A stretch of 64,000 bases of DNA. Source: Cephalotus follicularis. Its lineage: Eukaryota; Streptophyta; Magnoliopsida; Oxalidales; Cephalotaceae. The position numbers were made by a program, and so were the translations under genes. The notes under the pieces were generated by a model. That model did not search any database and had not been told where the DNA came from. It saw only the letters and a program-made list of their open reading frames with translations. Below, in pieces: positions 36,684 to 47,944 of this stretch; position 1 is the first letter of the stretch; each line of letters starts with the position of its first letter. The stretch spans positions 4,285-68,284 of the forward strand of contig BDDD01000910.1 in assembly GCA_001972305.1 (NCBI GenBank), read 5' to 3'.

Positions 36684-37129
36684 CCTAAGGCGTTCAGGGC
36701 CGTTGTCCGGTGCATGGGTTGGGTCCGGTAGACTCAGGAGCTCGTGGGGGTTCGACCGGTGCCTTCGCCGGCGCCATATCGGTACCGACACCAGTGACAG
36801 CGGCTGAAGGAGAGAGAGAGGGAGAGAGGGTGGTGGGAGAGAAAGAGAGAGTGTGGGAGAGAAAGCAAATTTTATTATAAAATAGGGTTTTTAAAATTTT
36901 TAAATGCTGAAATTAGTTTTAACACATAAATAAAAAGCCAAAAATTGTTTTATTTATTCATGGACTTAATATCAAAACCCACTAGGCTAAGGCCAAAACT
37001 CGCTTAGCCTAGCCAAAAGCAAAACAAACCGAAAAAAATGGGCAGTCCACAAACCGAAAAAAAATCGACAGCCCACACGAAACAAATCGAAAAGCCCAAA
37101 AATTCTATACGGAAAAACGGGATATTACA
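36684..37129 (-). repeat. Fragment of another gypsy-type LTR inside B2's 5' LTR
   Basis: This block is absent from B2's 3' LTR (junction near 43608-43645) and from B1. On the minus strand it opens TGTAATATCCCG, the start of a gypsy-type LTR, then has an A+T-rich part and a GA/CT-rich part followed by a GC-rich part. The base composition order resembles the U3 edge of solo LTR D (18000-18687), but the sequences are not clearly the same. No target duplication was found. Confidence 0.6.
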
Positions 37130-37297
37130 TACAAGCACGTAGTATGAGCTGCGTGCGGATAATTTTATTATCCGGCAAATCGAATGCTTCCGCTATGGTT
37201 TTATGAATTTTGTTTAAATGTTAAATGTTGGATTATTATTTATATCTGATATCACCATATATGTTGTCTCTTAACTGGAAGGCGGGGTGTGACAACA

Positions 37298-37309
37298 AGG
37301 TATCAAAGC
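37298..37309 (+). other. Primer-binding site of B2 (decayed)
   Basis: AGGTATCAAAGC just after the LTR end, a diverged form of TGGTATCAGAGC. Confidence 0.75.
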
Positions 37310-37400
37310 TTATTTTTAAATAAGCTATCGCTGGGATAAGTTTCTCGGTAAATAAGTGAATTGTTTCCTAATGATTATGTCATTCCATATAGGAAACCGA

Positions 37401-38500
37401 ATGGAGCTACGAAGAGATAGAAGAGGAAGGTGTAGAGCCGACGAAGGAGTCAATGCACTGACAGTGCATGGGAATGATCCGCCAGTGAACGAAGGAGTGA
37501 ATATTCCTCCAGTGCAAGAAGAGAGGAGTAATTTCGACCGCATGGCTAACCTCTTCCAGCAGCAGATGCAAGCCAATGCGATGAACATGGAGCAGATACG
37601 ACAGATGTACAAGGCTAATCGGACCTATCAGCAGGCTCCTGAATCCTATGATATTCAATGGTGAACTGAATGCTACTATGGCCGAGATGTGGATTAGAGA
37701 CCTGGAGAAAATATTTGCTACCTTGGAGTGTACCGATGAGTAGAAACTCAACTTTGTTGTATACCGCTTATGGGGCGAGGCTACCGATTGGTGGGAAAGG
37801 ATTGCAGCAAAGTGGGAATCTCGTAGACTTGATAGGACTTGGGTCAGATTTCAGTCTGAGTTCCTTACAACTCACGTACCACAGATAGAGCGTGACCAGA
37901 GGGAGACCGAACTGATGGAGTTACGTAAAGGGGATATGACGGTAGCTCTGTACTAGACTAGATTTGTGGAGTTGGCAAGGCATACCCCCTATCTGGTGGA
38001 GGGTGAATTGCGAATGATCTGAAGGTTTCTAAAAGGCCTTCGACCTGACATCAGGTCTAAACTGTTATTGCTACAACTAACTTCTTTTGTAGATATTGCT
38101 GAAAGGGCGATGATTCTGGAAGCCGATGCTAATGAAAGGAGAGCAGAGCGGTCTCGTACCAATCAATCGAGGCCCGCACAGTCACAGGGGCAAGGGAGTA
38201 ATAATCCTGCTAAGTTGACAAGGTCCGACAACAAAGGTCAAGGAGGTTCTTGACGCAGAAATTCACGATCAATGACTCCTAGCCGAAGCAGTCAACAGAA
38301 TTCGGTTGGATGCACTTTCTGTGGTCGCCAGAGCCATGATGAGACTGGGTGCTGGAAAAAGATGGGGAAATGCTTGAGGTGTGGTTCACAAGAACATATG
38401 CTGAATGGTTGTCCGATGATGAGGGATCAAGCACACAGCCAACAGGGAAGTGCTGGTGCTAGTGGTAGGGTTGCGACTGCTCAACTGCGGAAGGATACCG
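37401..38500 (+). pseudogene. B2 gag
   Basis: ATG at 37401 gives MELRRDRRGRCRADEG, like B1. The sequence then has NLFQQQMQANAMNMEQIRQM, a capsid part ([20 protein letters not shown] near 37760-37820, DMTVALY near 37935, FLKGLRPDIRSKLL near 38030), an Arg/Ser/Gln-rich linker and a zinc knuckle pair near 38310-38415 (CTFCGRQSHDETGCW, then CLRCGSQEHMLNGCP). Several breaks. Confidence 0.85.
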
Positions 38501-39170
38501 AGAAAGGGATTGTGAAAAGTAGGGTCTACACCTTATCTAGAGATGATGTGCCAGAATCTACTACCATTGAAGGAGGTACCATTTTTATATATGGAATACT
38601 AACTCATGTACTGATTGACCCTGGCGCGACACATTCATTCATTGCATCTGAATTTGCTTGCAACATGCATGGTGTGACTTCTAGGTTACCTTATGTACTG
38701 GAGGTGAGTACTCCAGCTAGTACTTGTCTTGTATCTGATACTGTAATGAAAAATTGTGAGAGCACGATAGCTGGGATTCAGTTATCTACTGACTTGATAG
38801 TATTGCCTATCCGAGATTTCGATGTAATCTTGGGGATGGACTGGCTGTATGGTCATCATGCTTGTGTTGATTGCTATAACAAGATGATGACATTTTATCT
38901 TCAATATGGGACTAAGTGCAAGTTTATCGGAGAGAAGAATGTTTCTACTTCAATCATTTCATATACTAGAGCACATAAATATGTCAAACAAGAATGTGAA
39001 GGCTAGTTGGCGTATGTGATTGATCATACGAAAGGTACGCCTAGTATTGAACAAGTTCCTGTTGTATGTGATTTTCCCGATGTATTTTTGGATGATATCA
39101 CTTCGTTGCCACTGGAGAGAGATGTAGAGTTCAACATTAAACTATTGCCTGGGACTGCTCCCATATCAAA
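38500..39170 (+). pseudogene. B2 protease
   Basis: VYTLSRDDVPESTTIEGGT, then the active-site strand GATHSFIASEF near 38620-38655, [29 protein letters not shown] near 38795-38885, and [25 protein letters not shown] near 39057-39130. It ends at the hinge to RT, as in A2. Broken. Confidence 0.85.
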
Positions 39171-40390
39171 AGCTTCGTACCGAATGGCTCTTGCTGAGCT
39201 GAAGGAGCTGAAGACTCAATTGCAGGATTATCTTGATAAGGGCTTCATCAGACCGAGCGTATCACTATGTTGAGCACCGGTCCTATTTGTGAAAAAGACG
39301 GATGGATCGATGCAGCTATGCATCGATTATAGGCTGCTAAATCAGGTAACTGTGAAGAACAAGTATCCTCTACCACATATCGAGGAGTTGTTCGACCAAT
39401 TGAAAGGCTCTACTGTATTCTCCAAACTTGACCTGAGAATAGGTTATCATCAGTTGAGAATCCCAGAAGGTGATGTTGAGAAGACCTCATTTCGAACCAG
39501 ATATGGGCATTACGAATTTCTTATACTACCATTTGGTTTGACAAATGCTACTGCAGCCTTTATGTGTTTGATGAACAGAGTGTTCCAGCCCTATCTTGAC
39601 CGGTTTGTCGTTATATTCCTAGACGACATCCTGATTTATTCGAGGAGCATTGAGGAACACATGCAGCATTTGAGGATTGTATTGTAGACATTGCGGAAGG
39701 AACAGTTATTCGCCAAATTCAGTAAGTGCGAGTTTTGGCTGGATCATGTGACTTTCCTAGGTCACATTGTGTCAAGTGAAGGATTGTCGGTGGATCCATC
39801 GAAGATAGAGAGTATTGTTGATTGGCCCTAACCGAGAAGCGTTATTGAGGTTCATAGCTTCCTGGGATTGGCTGGCTACTACCAAGGTTCATCAAGGGGT
39901 TTTCGAAGCTTGCTATACCATTGACACGGTTGACTCAGAAGAAGTCAAGTTTTGTGTGGGATGAATCTTGTGAGGCAAGTTTCCAAGAGTTGAAGATTCG
40001 GTTGATTTCGGCTCCAATGTTGGCAATACCGGAGGGTAATGAGGGTTTTACTATTTATAATGATGATTTGGGGAAAGGATTGGGATGCATCCTTATGCAA
40101 CATGGTAGGGTGATTGCATACGCATCGAGGAAGTTAAATCCATACGAAGAAAACTATCTCGTACACGATCTTGAGTTGGCAGCCATAATATTCGCTTTGC
40201 AGAAATGGAGACACTATCTCTATGGTGCCCAATTTGAGATCTTCACTGACCATAAAAGTTTAAAGTATTTGTTTTCCTAGAAGAAGCTCAACATGAGACA
40301 GAGACGATGGGTGGAATTCTTTAATGATTAACACTGCAACATTCAATACCACCCAGGAAAGGCAAATGTAGTAGCGGATGTGCTAAGTTG
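39170..40390 (+). pseudogene. B2 reverse transcriptase and RNase H
   Basis: [19 protein letters not shown] (39175), [10 protein letters not shown] (39315), [15 protein letters not shown] (39418), [17 protein letters not shown] (39528) and [11 protein letters not shown] (39616). RNase [25 protein letters not shown] (40117-40190) and [15 protein letters not shown] (40232). Multiple breaks between domains. Confidence 0.88.
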
Positions 40391-40679
40391 CAAGGCAATG
40401 ATTGCTGGAGTAATGGTTTCACAGTGGAAGCTGTTGGAGAAATTTCAGAGATGGAATCCGTTCATGGTTTCTTTAGGAGTTATTTTGGCAAATCTTAGAG
40501 CACAACCAGAACTTCTGGAGCGTATTTTGACTGCTCAGTATAGTGACACTGAGTTATGGAGTATTCGTGAGAACCTAGGCACTGATTCTGAATTCTTCAT
40601 TCATACTGATGGAATATTGAGGTTCCAAGGAAGGATATGTGTTTCGGATGACGAGAGCATCAGGAATGAGCTGCTACAG

Positions 40680-41935
40680 CAAGCCCACAAGTAAAAATAC
40701 AGTGTTCACCTAGGAAGTTCCAAGATGTGGCATGACCTGAAAAAGAGCTACTGGTTCAGTGGTATGAAAAGAGAGATTGCTGAATATGTAGCACGATGTT
40801 TGACCTGTCAGAGAGTGAAGGCTGAACATCAGAAACCTGGGGACTGCTACAATCGTTACCAGTGGTTGAGTGGAAATGGGAGCATGTGACCATAAACTTC
40901 GTATCGGGATTGCCAAGGTCACGTAATCAGCATGAAGCAGTGTTGGTTGTAGTGGATAGTCTCACTAAGTCTGCTCACTTTCTTCCAATGAACATGACGT
41001 ATTCTATCGAAAAGCTTGCTCGATTGTATATCCGGGAGATAGTGAGATTGCATGGAGTGCCTGTGAGTATAGTTTGTGACCGAGATGCTAGATTCACTTC
41101 AAGATTCTTGAAGAAGTTCCAAGCAGCGATGGGAACAGCCTTGAACTTCAGCACTGCATTCCACCCACAGACCAACAGACAGTCTGAGCGTATCATTCAG
41201 ACTCTAGAGGATATGCTACGGGCTTGCATGATTGATTTCGTTGGGAGTTGGGAGGATCATCTGTCACTGATTGAGTTCTCTTACAACAACAACTTTCACA
41301 CCAGTATTGGAATGGCTCCCTATAAATCCTTGTATGGGAGAAAGTGCAGATCGCCTATTTGTTGAGACGAGTTAGGTGAGAGACAAGTACTGGGATCGGA
41401 CTTGGTACAAGAGACGACGTATAAAGTGGAAATAATCAAGAAGAGACTGCTAGCTGCACAAAGTCGGCAGAAGAGTTACGCCGATATAAAGAGGAGGAAG
41501 CTAGAATTCGAGAAGGGGGATCATGTTTTCCTGAAGATCTTGCCTTCGAAAGGGATACACCATTTGGCCTCAAGGGGAAGTTGGCTCTAAGGTATATTGG
41601 ACCTTATGAGATACTGGAAAGAGTGCGGGATGTGGCATATCAGATTGCACCACCGCCCAGTTTGTCGGGTGTGCATAATGTATTTCATGTTTCCCTATTA
41701 CGGTAATACTTGCCCGACACATCTCACATATTGAGCTACGACCCTGGATTCATCGGTAATAAATTGTCTTATGAAGATAGGCCAACAAGGATCGTGGATC
41801 GAATGGAGAAGGTGCTGACGAATAAGACTATTCCTATGGTAAAAGTATTGTGGCATTTTCAAGGAGCAGAGGAAGGTACGTGGGAGCGTGAAGACGAAAT
41901 GATAGAGACATTACCTCAGTTGTTTCGAATGTAAA
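40680..41935 (+). pseudogene. B2 integrase and chromodomain-like tail
   Basis: HHCC finger from [11 protein letters not shown] to [12 protein letters not shown] (40700-40835). Core: [14 protein letters not shown] (40955), [14 protein letters not shown] (41068), [21 protein letters not shown] (41156-41215). Then [15 protein letters not shown] and a tail VKVLWHFQGAEEGTWERED at 41840-41895. Same layout as B1. Broken in several places. Confidence 0.88.
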
Positions 41936-41958
41936 GCCTAAATTCGGGGACGAATTTT

Positions 41959-41975
41959 CTTTAAGGAGGGGGGAA
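41959..41975 (+). other. Polypurine tract of B2
   Basis: CTTTAAGGAGGGGGGAA, directly before the 3' LTR start TGTAATAACC. Confidence 0.92.
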
Positions 41976-43817
41976 TGTAATAACCGCAAAATTCAATTAA
42001 TGTATATTGTACCCTATGACGAATAAAATATGCATTGTATTGAGTTTTAATAGCCAATTACTATATAAATTGGGGTTGTCGAATTGTTGGACTTGATTTT
42101 AAATGCAAATGTGGTGGAATAAACTTAACAAACCAAAACCAGCCTCAAACAGCCAACTATCACAGGTTAACAGCCGACTGCTTTGATTCAAGAGTGACAG
42201 TCGACAGCCACAGGACAACAGTCGACTGGTCTGGCACAGACAGGTGTCTGTGCATAGCGTGTAAGAACAGAGCAGCGGCAGCCTAAACGTGTCTTGCTTG
42301 ATAGATGCGTGCCACCAGGTGTACAACATGCAAGAGTGGTGTCTTGCATGTTCTCTATTCAATCTACAAGACCTGCACACCTACAAACCTACAATCACAG
42401 CAGAAAAGTGAGAAAGAAATTGAAAGAAGAGATGCATGTGTCAGAGAGAAGAGAAAATGTGGGAACAAGAGTAATGACTGAAACGGGATTTAATTTCCCT
42501 TATAAACAGAGGCTGCATGAGAGATTAGAGAGTTAGAAACACTGAGGATCGAGGAACTCTTGGTGGAGAAATTCTTGGGTGCATGTTGAAGGATTGGAGT
42601 TCAAAGGAGGAGTTGAAGCTTTGATTTCCTGGTAAGCTCCAAGTTCTGTTATTGTTGATATGCACTCATTGTGAGAAGTTGTGCAAGAATGACTAGGGTA
42701 TGCTAACGTCTTGTTGAACCCTTGAATTGATTGTTCCGCTGCTGTTTATTGATGCTGTTATACATACTGTATAGCTGTTAAGTGTTCATAAATACAAATG
42801 TTACACTAATATTAATGATTGAACCAACTAGTGCTATAAGCACAAATATGGGTTTCTTTATTGTTTCAAAACGAAAACTTATTGTTTAGTGAATATCGAT
42901 TTTCCAATCATTGAGAGGCACAACTACTGTACTGAATATCGTTTCCTCCAATAAGGGGTACGATTACTGAACTGTTAAATGTTTCAAAAGAAAACAACTT
43001 TATATTGCATATTATAAATATGTAAAATTGCTACTGAATTGATTGAATTGTTTGTCTATGTTATTGCCGTTACTCGAGTGATAGGAGAGATCACTGGCTA
43101 CGGGGTGGTCCTATGTGCCAGGATTTGGCTAGAGCTTCCACCACACTTATCTGCAATGCAGATCCTGAATGTTACCTGCCCGCTAATTGCTGGCCGAATT
43201 GACCTGATCTATCATCTTCAGAGTGTAGGGTGATAGTTAGGTGGTGCACAGTTGGTGCTAGGAGTTAGCGACATGTGACACCAAAACCACTGTATTGATT
43301 GATTTTACCCTTGTGCGGTATTCCTGAATTGCATTGTCTATGGCCACTTGGCATGGTTGCTTATATATATTGAAATACTTATACATATGTTATTTCGGAT
43401 AACTGACATGCATGTTACATTTATATATTCTTTATCATGCTTTATTCCTACTTAGCCAAGTGAGGACAACGGCTAACCCCCTAAATTTCAGATTAAGTGA
43501 AGGCATTCAGGGAAGTGCTGCTGAAGCTTTATTGGAGAGCTTCTTTTGTTAAAGTTGTTATCCGCTATGTTTTGTATTGAATTGAACGATCATACTCCGT
43601 TGATGTTGTTTTACATTTCCAATACGTAAAAGGATGATTGTTATGTATTATGTACAAGCACGTAGTATGGGCTGTGTGCGGATAATTTTATAATCCGGCA
43701 AATGGAATGCTTCCGCTATGGTTTTATGAATTTTCTTCAAATGTTAAATGTTGGATTATTATTTATATCTGATATCACCATATATGCTGTCTCTTAACTG
43801 GAAGGCGCGGTGTGACA
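41976..43817 (+). repeat. 3' LTR of B2
   Basis: TGTAATAACCGC ... GGCGCGGTGTGACA, about 1.84 kb, shorter than its partner. It matches 34337-35015 and 35739-37294 of the 5' LTR outside the foreign fragment. It contains the TCGA palindromes near 42150-42235. Confidence 0.9.
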
Positions 43818-43822
43818 AATCC
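43818..43822. repeat. Target-site duplication of B2, right copy (AATCC)
   Basis: AATCC straight after GTGTGACA; partner at 34332-34336. Confidence 0.93.
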
Positions 43823-45062
43823 CGACTCCGATTAGGATACATTATGGCATATGTATGCATTGCATATGTACTGTTTACTGCCTGTTTATTGAGTGATTAA
43901 AAACTGTTTATGATTTCTAGATTACTATGTTAATATAGAAATGCATATGTGAAACTGAAAATGACTATTTTGAGTACGAAAATATATATTTGATAATAAC
44001 ATATTTTCTAACAACTGGGAAAGCGATTTCCACCCACTGAACTACTTAAAAGTATTTTCCACTATTGAAAATACATATTTCAAATGTTTATGACTTTTGA
44101 AAACAATTTGAAATAAGCTGCGTATTGTCGATCCAACGATCACCACTGTACTGTTTACTGCACTGTTTACCGTGACTATTCACTATTTGCTCTGTGAATT
44201 TACTGTGTTTGTGCTTGAGCCACTAGTTGCATGGCGGAGACTGCCAGCGTCGGCTAGTCGCAGGGTTGGCCTAGGAGCCAGGAGTTGGCTGGGGAACTCA
44301 CTGTACTGTACTGTTGTCTTGCTTGGTTGCCAGGAGAAGGGACCGAAGTGGGAGTGTAACGTGGGGCCAGGAGGTTGTGGCGTTGCACATACTGCCTGCC
44401 TGTTTGTGGTCCCTTTGTAGACTTACTGTACTGTTTACTGGTCTTATTCGGTCATTACCGTGCCTGTTGATGTATTGTACTATTGTTGCATATATATTTT
44501 TTCATATATATGTCCCTACTGTTATTTTACTGTACTGCCAACTTTTATATTTTTTCATATATATATATATAAACTGGTATTTTCTACTGCACTGCATCAT
44601 CTACGCATATATTTCATGACATGCATGCAATGTTGATCCCAAACTACTTTTATGACTTAGCCGAGTGAGGACAAAGGCTAAACCCCTACTTTACAGATTG
44701 ATGCAATCGATCAGCTTGGGAATCAGCATGGATGGAGTACAAGTTTTAATAATGTTTTACTCATGGTTATGTCCCTTTGAGTGTTGTGTACTGTATTTTT
44801 CCAGTTACTAGACTTTTGATGTTATTAGATAATGTATTATGGATCACGCTCCGTTTTATGGGCTTTTAACTATGACAGACTTGTATTGGGTAGCGTGCAA
44901 TATGGGATGCACGTTATGTGTTTTTCAGCTTATGAGTTTAATGCTTCCGTAACTGATACCTTGTTTGAAAAGTTTAAATTTTTATGGTGTTTACATGAGT
45001 TGAATCTTAATGTTAATTGCCTTTACTACTATTATGTGTGTCTACCTGAAACCGGGACGTGT
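43818..45062 (+). repeat. 3' LTR of A2, distal block
   Basis: Resumes with the second AATCC (43818-43822), then CGACTCCGATTAGGAT as at 26911. It follows the A2 5' LTR to its end, ACCTGAAACCGGGACGTG near 45062, at the (AT)n run of E. Confidence 0.9.
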
Positions 45063-45942
45063 ATATATATATATATATATGTCTCAGTATAAACATGGAT
45101 TTGGGAAAGTTTGAAAACTGATATGATTTGATGCTAATTTGTGAATCTATGTATGTATATGTTTTGCATGAATACAGTTTTAATTGCATGATTTGGATTA
45201 TTTATGAATTGTTCTGTTTTTGTGAAAGATTTGTATTGCTTTCGTAAACTGTTTTACTTTGTTTCGTAAACTATTTAGTAAATCGTTTCGTTCACTTTGT
45301 TTCGTAAAATGTCTGATGTTACTGTTAAAAGAATTGTTTAAAAAGTTACTGCATTCAGTTTTATCGGTTATTATGTTTTCGTAGACTTATCGGTATTGTT
45401 TTGTTTTGCAAAATGTTCTGTTCTGGTTTGTACACTGTTTTGATTCGTATACTATTCCGTTTTGTTTCATAATCGTTTTGTTTCATATTTGTAAACTGTT
45501 TTGTTCGTAAACTGTTTTATGATTCTATATCCGTACTGAGATTTGCTCAGCCGCGTTTTTGTTTCCATGCGGCAGGTTATCTGGAGCTTTAGGGAAATTG
45601 TGTGATGAGAGGAACACCTATGGCTTGAGGATTTCATAGAGTTGAACTCTTTTAGTAATGTTATGTTTATCATATTATGATTTTCAGACTATGTTATGTT
45701 TACGAATATGCTAAGACTGTCACGTTTTAACTTGGAGATTTAATTGATCATAAACAGAGTTTGATTTTGAACTTGAGATTTTCTTTTATCATCTTAAATT
45801 GGAGACTTTATTATGGTTTTGATGACATAGGTAAAGATAAGACTAAGATATTTTGATATGTTTTGGTTAGTTCAGTTTTGTGTGGCACACCGATCCCGAA
45901 TCAAGGGTGTGACATTCCCGGTTCCAGATTGGGGGTGTTACA
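45063..45942 (+). repeat. 3' LTR of E, distal block
   Basis: Opens in (AT)n, then GTCTCAGTATAAACATGGATTTGGG as in the 5' LTR near 21162. It runs through the TTCGTAAACTG-rich part to GATTGGGGGTGTTACA at 45942. The following GTAAG is a candidate target copy; the left partner lies outside the window. Confidence 0.88.
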
Positions 45943-46080
45943 GTAAGTTTACTTAAGAGCAAGGCGTCTTAGTAACACACCATCGTTACAGATTAATTCC
46001 GGACTTTCAGGGTCCCGCCTCACAAGTATGTGTATCAGATATATATATCGTATTGTTATATAACGTGTGATGCACATGTT
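45943..46080 (+). repeat. Probable left piece of E2's 5' LTR
   Basis: It lies between the end of E and the copia-like remnant H. Its ending (attccgg...gcctcacaagtatgtgtat then atatat) weakly resembles E's LTR near 20320-20370. With E2's recognisable LTR end at 47945-48382, the simplest reading is that E and H both inserted in E2's 5' LTR. The assignment is tentative. Confidence 0.4.
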
Positions 46081-47252
46081 ATATTGTGGTGTATTAGTGA
46101 TGTTATGTGACTCGTTAGTTGACATAATATACTAATATGATTTTGGTATTAAATAATAATTCAATTATTATTTTAATCTCTTATCTCTCATTCTCTCTTG
46201 TCATTGGTTGGCTGCATGGAGAACACGTTTTTCCTTATTGGCTGGTTGAATGATAATTTGTCTATTATCATTCGCTATCGTGTGTAACAGGTATGGTTAT
46301 TAGATAACCAATATGGCAATTAACAGCAAATGGAAATTACGTGAGAAAATGGAAACATCAATTTTTGTCAAGGTGACATGAATGGAAAGGGATTTCTATT
46401 CAAGGAATGAAATCCTCTTAACTCATTTCCATTATGGCCAACATTATGATGATCCACAATTGGTGGATCATAACATTGGTTGCATGGCTATGTGATTTGG
46501 AATCACATTTGCATGAAGAAAGACGCATGAGTCTTCTATGTATGGAAGGCAACATATCTTCTTGTAATGAACATTTCGTATGTCATGCAAGGAAGAGATG
46601 GAAACTACCCTTAGTCATGGTGACTTGAATGGAAGGGAAATGTATTCAAGGAATACAAGTCCCATTAACTCGTTTTTCTTAATGCAGACATGATGGTGAT
46701 CCACTTATAGTGGATCATGACTTCGGAATGCAGTAGAGCATAAAAGAGAGGGGAGAACGTCATTTTGATATGACTCTTGAGTCAAGACGTTTTTTATGCA
46801 AAGAGTTGCATTGTGCTGTTTTGTTCTTAGTGTAGAACAAGGAGAGAAAAGAGAAAACAATGCCGAAACACACCACATCTTGATTACTATAGGTGGTGTA
46901 TAGCTTGCATTAAGCTCTACATTCCCTGTATTAATCCTAGACTAGGATTAGTGTTATAGGAATTGTTTTACACTGGTTATTCCGCTGCTGTTCATTCCTG
47001 AGTGAAAGCTTGAAGTCTCAGAATGGAATCTTGAAGGAAGGAGTTGGTTGCTCGGTATAAACTCTATCCTTCTATGTATGGTTATATTGTTTATCTGGGC
47101 TGTTGATTAGCGATCCAAGGTTGTTTGTATTCGTTTATGGAGTTAGTTTATGCGATGTTTATGTTTCAGAGCCACTTTGATGAAAATTAAAGTTATACAT
47201 CCTATGCACTTAACGCCTAAAATGACTATAAACTCAGTTTTATTCTTATAAT

Positions 47253-47264
47253 TGGTATCAGAGC
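47253..47264 (+). other. Primer-binding site of H
   Basis: TGGTATCAGAGC in the context TAATTGGTATCAGAGCAT, the form seen in copia elements. Confidence 0.8.
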
Positions 47265-47342
47265 ATACTAATCTACACCATTTAAACATTGTTTTGGTTT
47301 TTTATGGCTGTTTTGGATTAAAATTCGTGGTTGATATTGAAT

Positions 47343-47585
47343 AACCGTCGACGGTTTCGCATAAACCGTCGACAGTTACACGTTAAGCGTTAACGGTTAG
47401 GCATAAGCGCTGAAAGAAAACCTTGAGCGTTGGCGCTTATGTGAAGAGCATTGGCGCTTTGCATTGAGCATCAAAGCTTAGTGGTTTGGGCAGCGACGCT
47501 TTGTCTAAAGCGCAGCTGGCTACGCAAAGCGTCGACGCTTAGCTGGTAACTGCCAACGCTTAGGATAAGGTATCGACGCTTTCGA
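47343..47585. repeat. TCGA-palindrome cluster in the internal region of H
   Basis: About ten sites after the primer site: AACCGTCGACGGTT, AAACCGTCGACAGTT, AAGCGTTAACGGTT, AAAGCGTCGACGCTTA, TATCGACGCTTTCGACGG and weaker forms. Here the cluster lies outside the LTR. Confidence 0.75.
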
Positions 47586-47944
47586 CGGGAAAATGCAATA
47601 ACAAAATTGAAAGGCCATAAGTCATGTCTATTAGAAATGGATATGGCGCCAAAGATGGAAAACGAGATTTGTATTCATGGAATGAAATCTCATTAACATG
47701 TTTTCCATTTTGGCTGGCTTAATGGTGATCCACATTTGGTGGATCACACCATTGGATGCATAAATTATGCAAACAGGAAGTGGAAACATCCTTTTTTGTC
47801 ATGGTGACAAGAAAGGAAACGGAATTTGCTTGTGTTTGCATATATAAATTGTGTTCATAATCTAAATTGAATTTGCAAAAAAGTTCATTAAATTACTAGA
47901 AACTACAATTCACCCCCCCCTCCCCACCCCTTGTAGTTCATTCA

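Larger units (their letters stand above)
34337..37294 (+). repeat. 5' LTR of B2
   Basis: Starts TATAATAACC (TGTAATAACC in the 3' LTR) and ends GGGGTGTGACA. Palindrome groups lie at 34510-34590 and 35485-35620. A TATA-like TTATAAAC at 34861 precedes a probable transcription start. It holds a foreign LTR fragment at 36684-37129. Confidence 0.9.
34337..43817 (+). mobile_element. Ty3/gypsy element B2 (Del/Tekay-like chromovirus), structurally complete
   Basis: Parts: 5' LTR 34337-37294, primer site, gag, protease, RT, RNase H, integrase, chromodomain-like tail, polypurine tract, and 3' LTR 41976-43817, bounded by duplicated AATCC. It is the plus-strand sibling of B1. The two LTRs differ in length because the 5' LTR carries a foreign LTR fragment (36684-37129) and because of other size changes. 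Point differences are visible every 10-20 bases in the part compared (34470-34670 vs 42110-42310), so it is old. The coding region looks broken about ten times. Confidence 0.93.
25471..45062 (+). mobile_element. Ty3/gypsy element A2 (Del/Tekay-like chromovirus), split by B2
   Basis: Parts: 5' LTR 25471-28182, primer site, gag, protease, RT, RNase H, integrase and chromodomain-like tail (28292-32841), then 3' LTR 32909-34336 and 43818-45062, separated by B2 and its duplicated AATCC. Net length is about 10.1 kb. It sits at an (AT)n run in E's 3' LTR, where an exact target duplication cannot be read. The LTR pair (25490-25800 vs 32930-33240) is similar with scattered differences, so it is not very recent. 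Long open stretches survive in pol, with roughly half a dozen or more breaks overall, mainly in gag. Confidence 0.92.
19299..45942 (+). mobile_element. Gypsy-type gag-only (non-autonomous) element E, split by A2 and B2
   Basis: Parts: 5' LTR (19299-22006, its start displaced by insertion of B1), primer site, gag (22168-23305), polypurine tract, and 3' LTR in two blocks (23350-25470 and 45063-45942) separated by A2. Between LTRs there are only about 1.34 kb, with gag and no protease, RT, RNase H or integrase. Gag is close to that of E2 (48559-49700). The layout fits terminal-repeat retrotransposons carrying only gag (TR-GAG), which depend on enzymes from relatives. In a stretch of about 175 bases (19301 vs 24420) I count about nine differences between the two LTRs, so it is not recent. 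Gag is broken at about one or two places. Confidence 0.85.
46451..47745. repeat. Three diverged subrepeats in H, each with a GATCCAC/GTGGATC hairpin
   Basis: Three copies of a unit about 130-240 bases long (about 46338-46480, 46590-46725 and 47620-47830) share ATGGTGACATGAATGGAAA- and CAAGGAATGAAATC-like text. Each contains the inverted repeat GATCCAC-5 bases-GTGGATC: 46451-46469 (loop AATTG), 46698-46716 (loop TTATA) and 47727-47745 (loop ATTTG). The stems are identical while loops and flanks differ. Confidence 0.75.
46081..47944 (+). mobile_element. Non-coding copia-like remnant H
   Basis: It has a primer site (47253-47264) preceded by about 1.1 kb of LTR-like sequence with a TATA-like CATAAAAG at 46739. 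The short internal part has no coding sequence. The last 18 bases, CCCCTTGTAGTTCATTCA (47927-47944), are nearly identical to the end of Sirevirus-like F2's 3' LTR (63140-63157), so H looks like a Sirevirus-related, strongly reduced copy. The left edge is not certain; I place it near TGTTATATTG. No target duplication was recognised. ORF 46434-46628 inside it is chance. Confidence 0.45.

Noticed and set aside
46434-46628. 64-codon open frame with several Cys/His/Met
   Set aside because: Within the H subrepeats; covers a hairpin and no relative frame exists in the other subrepeats.
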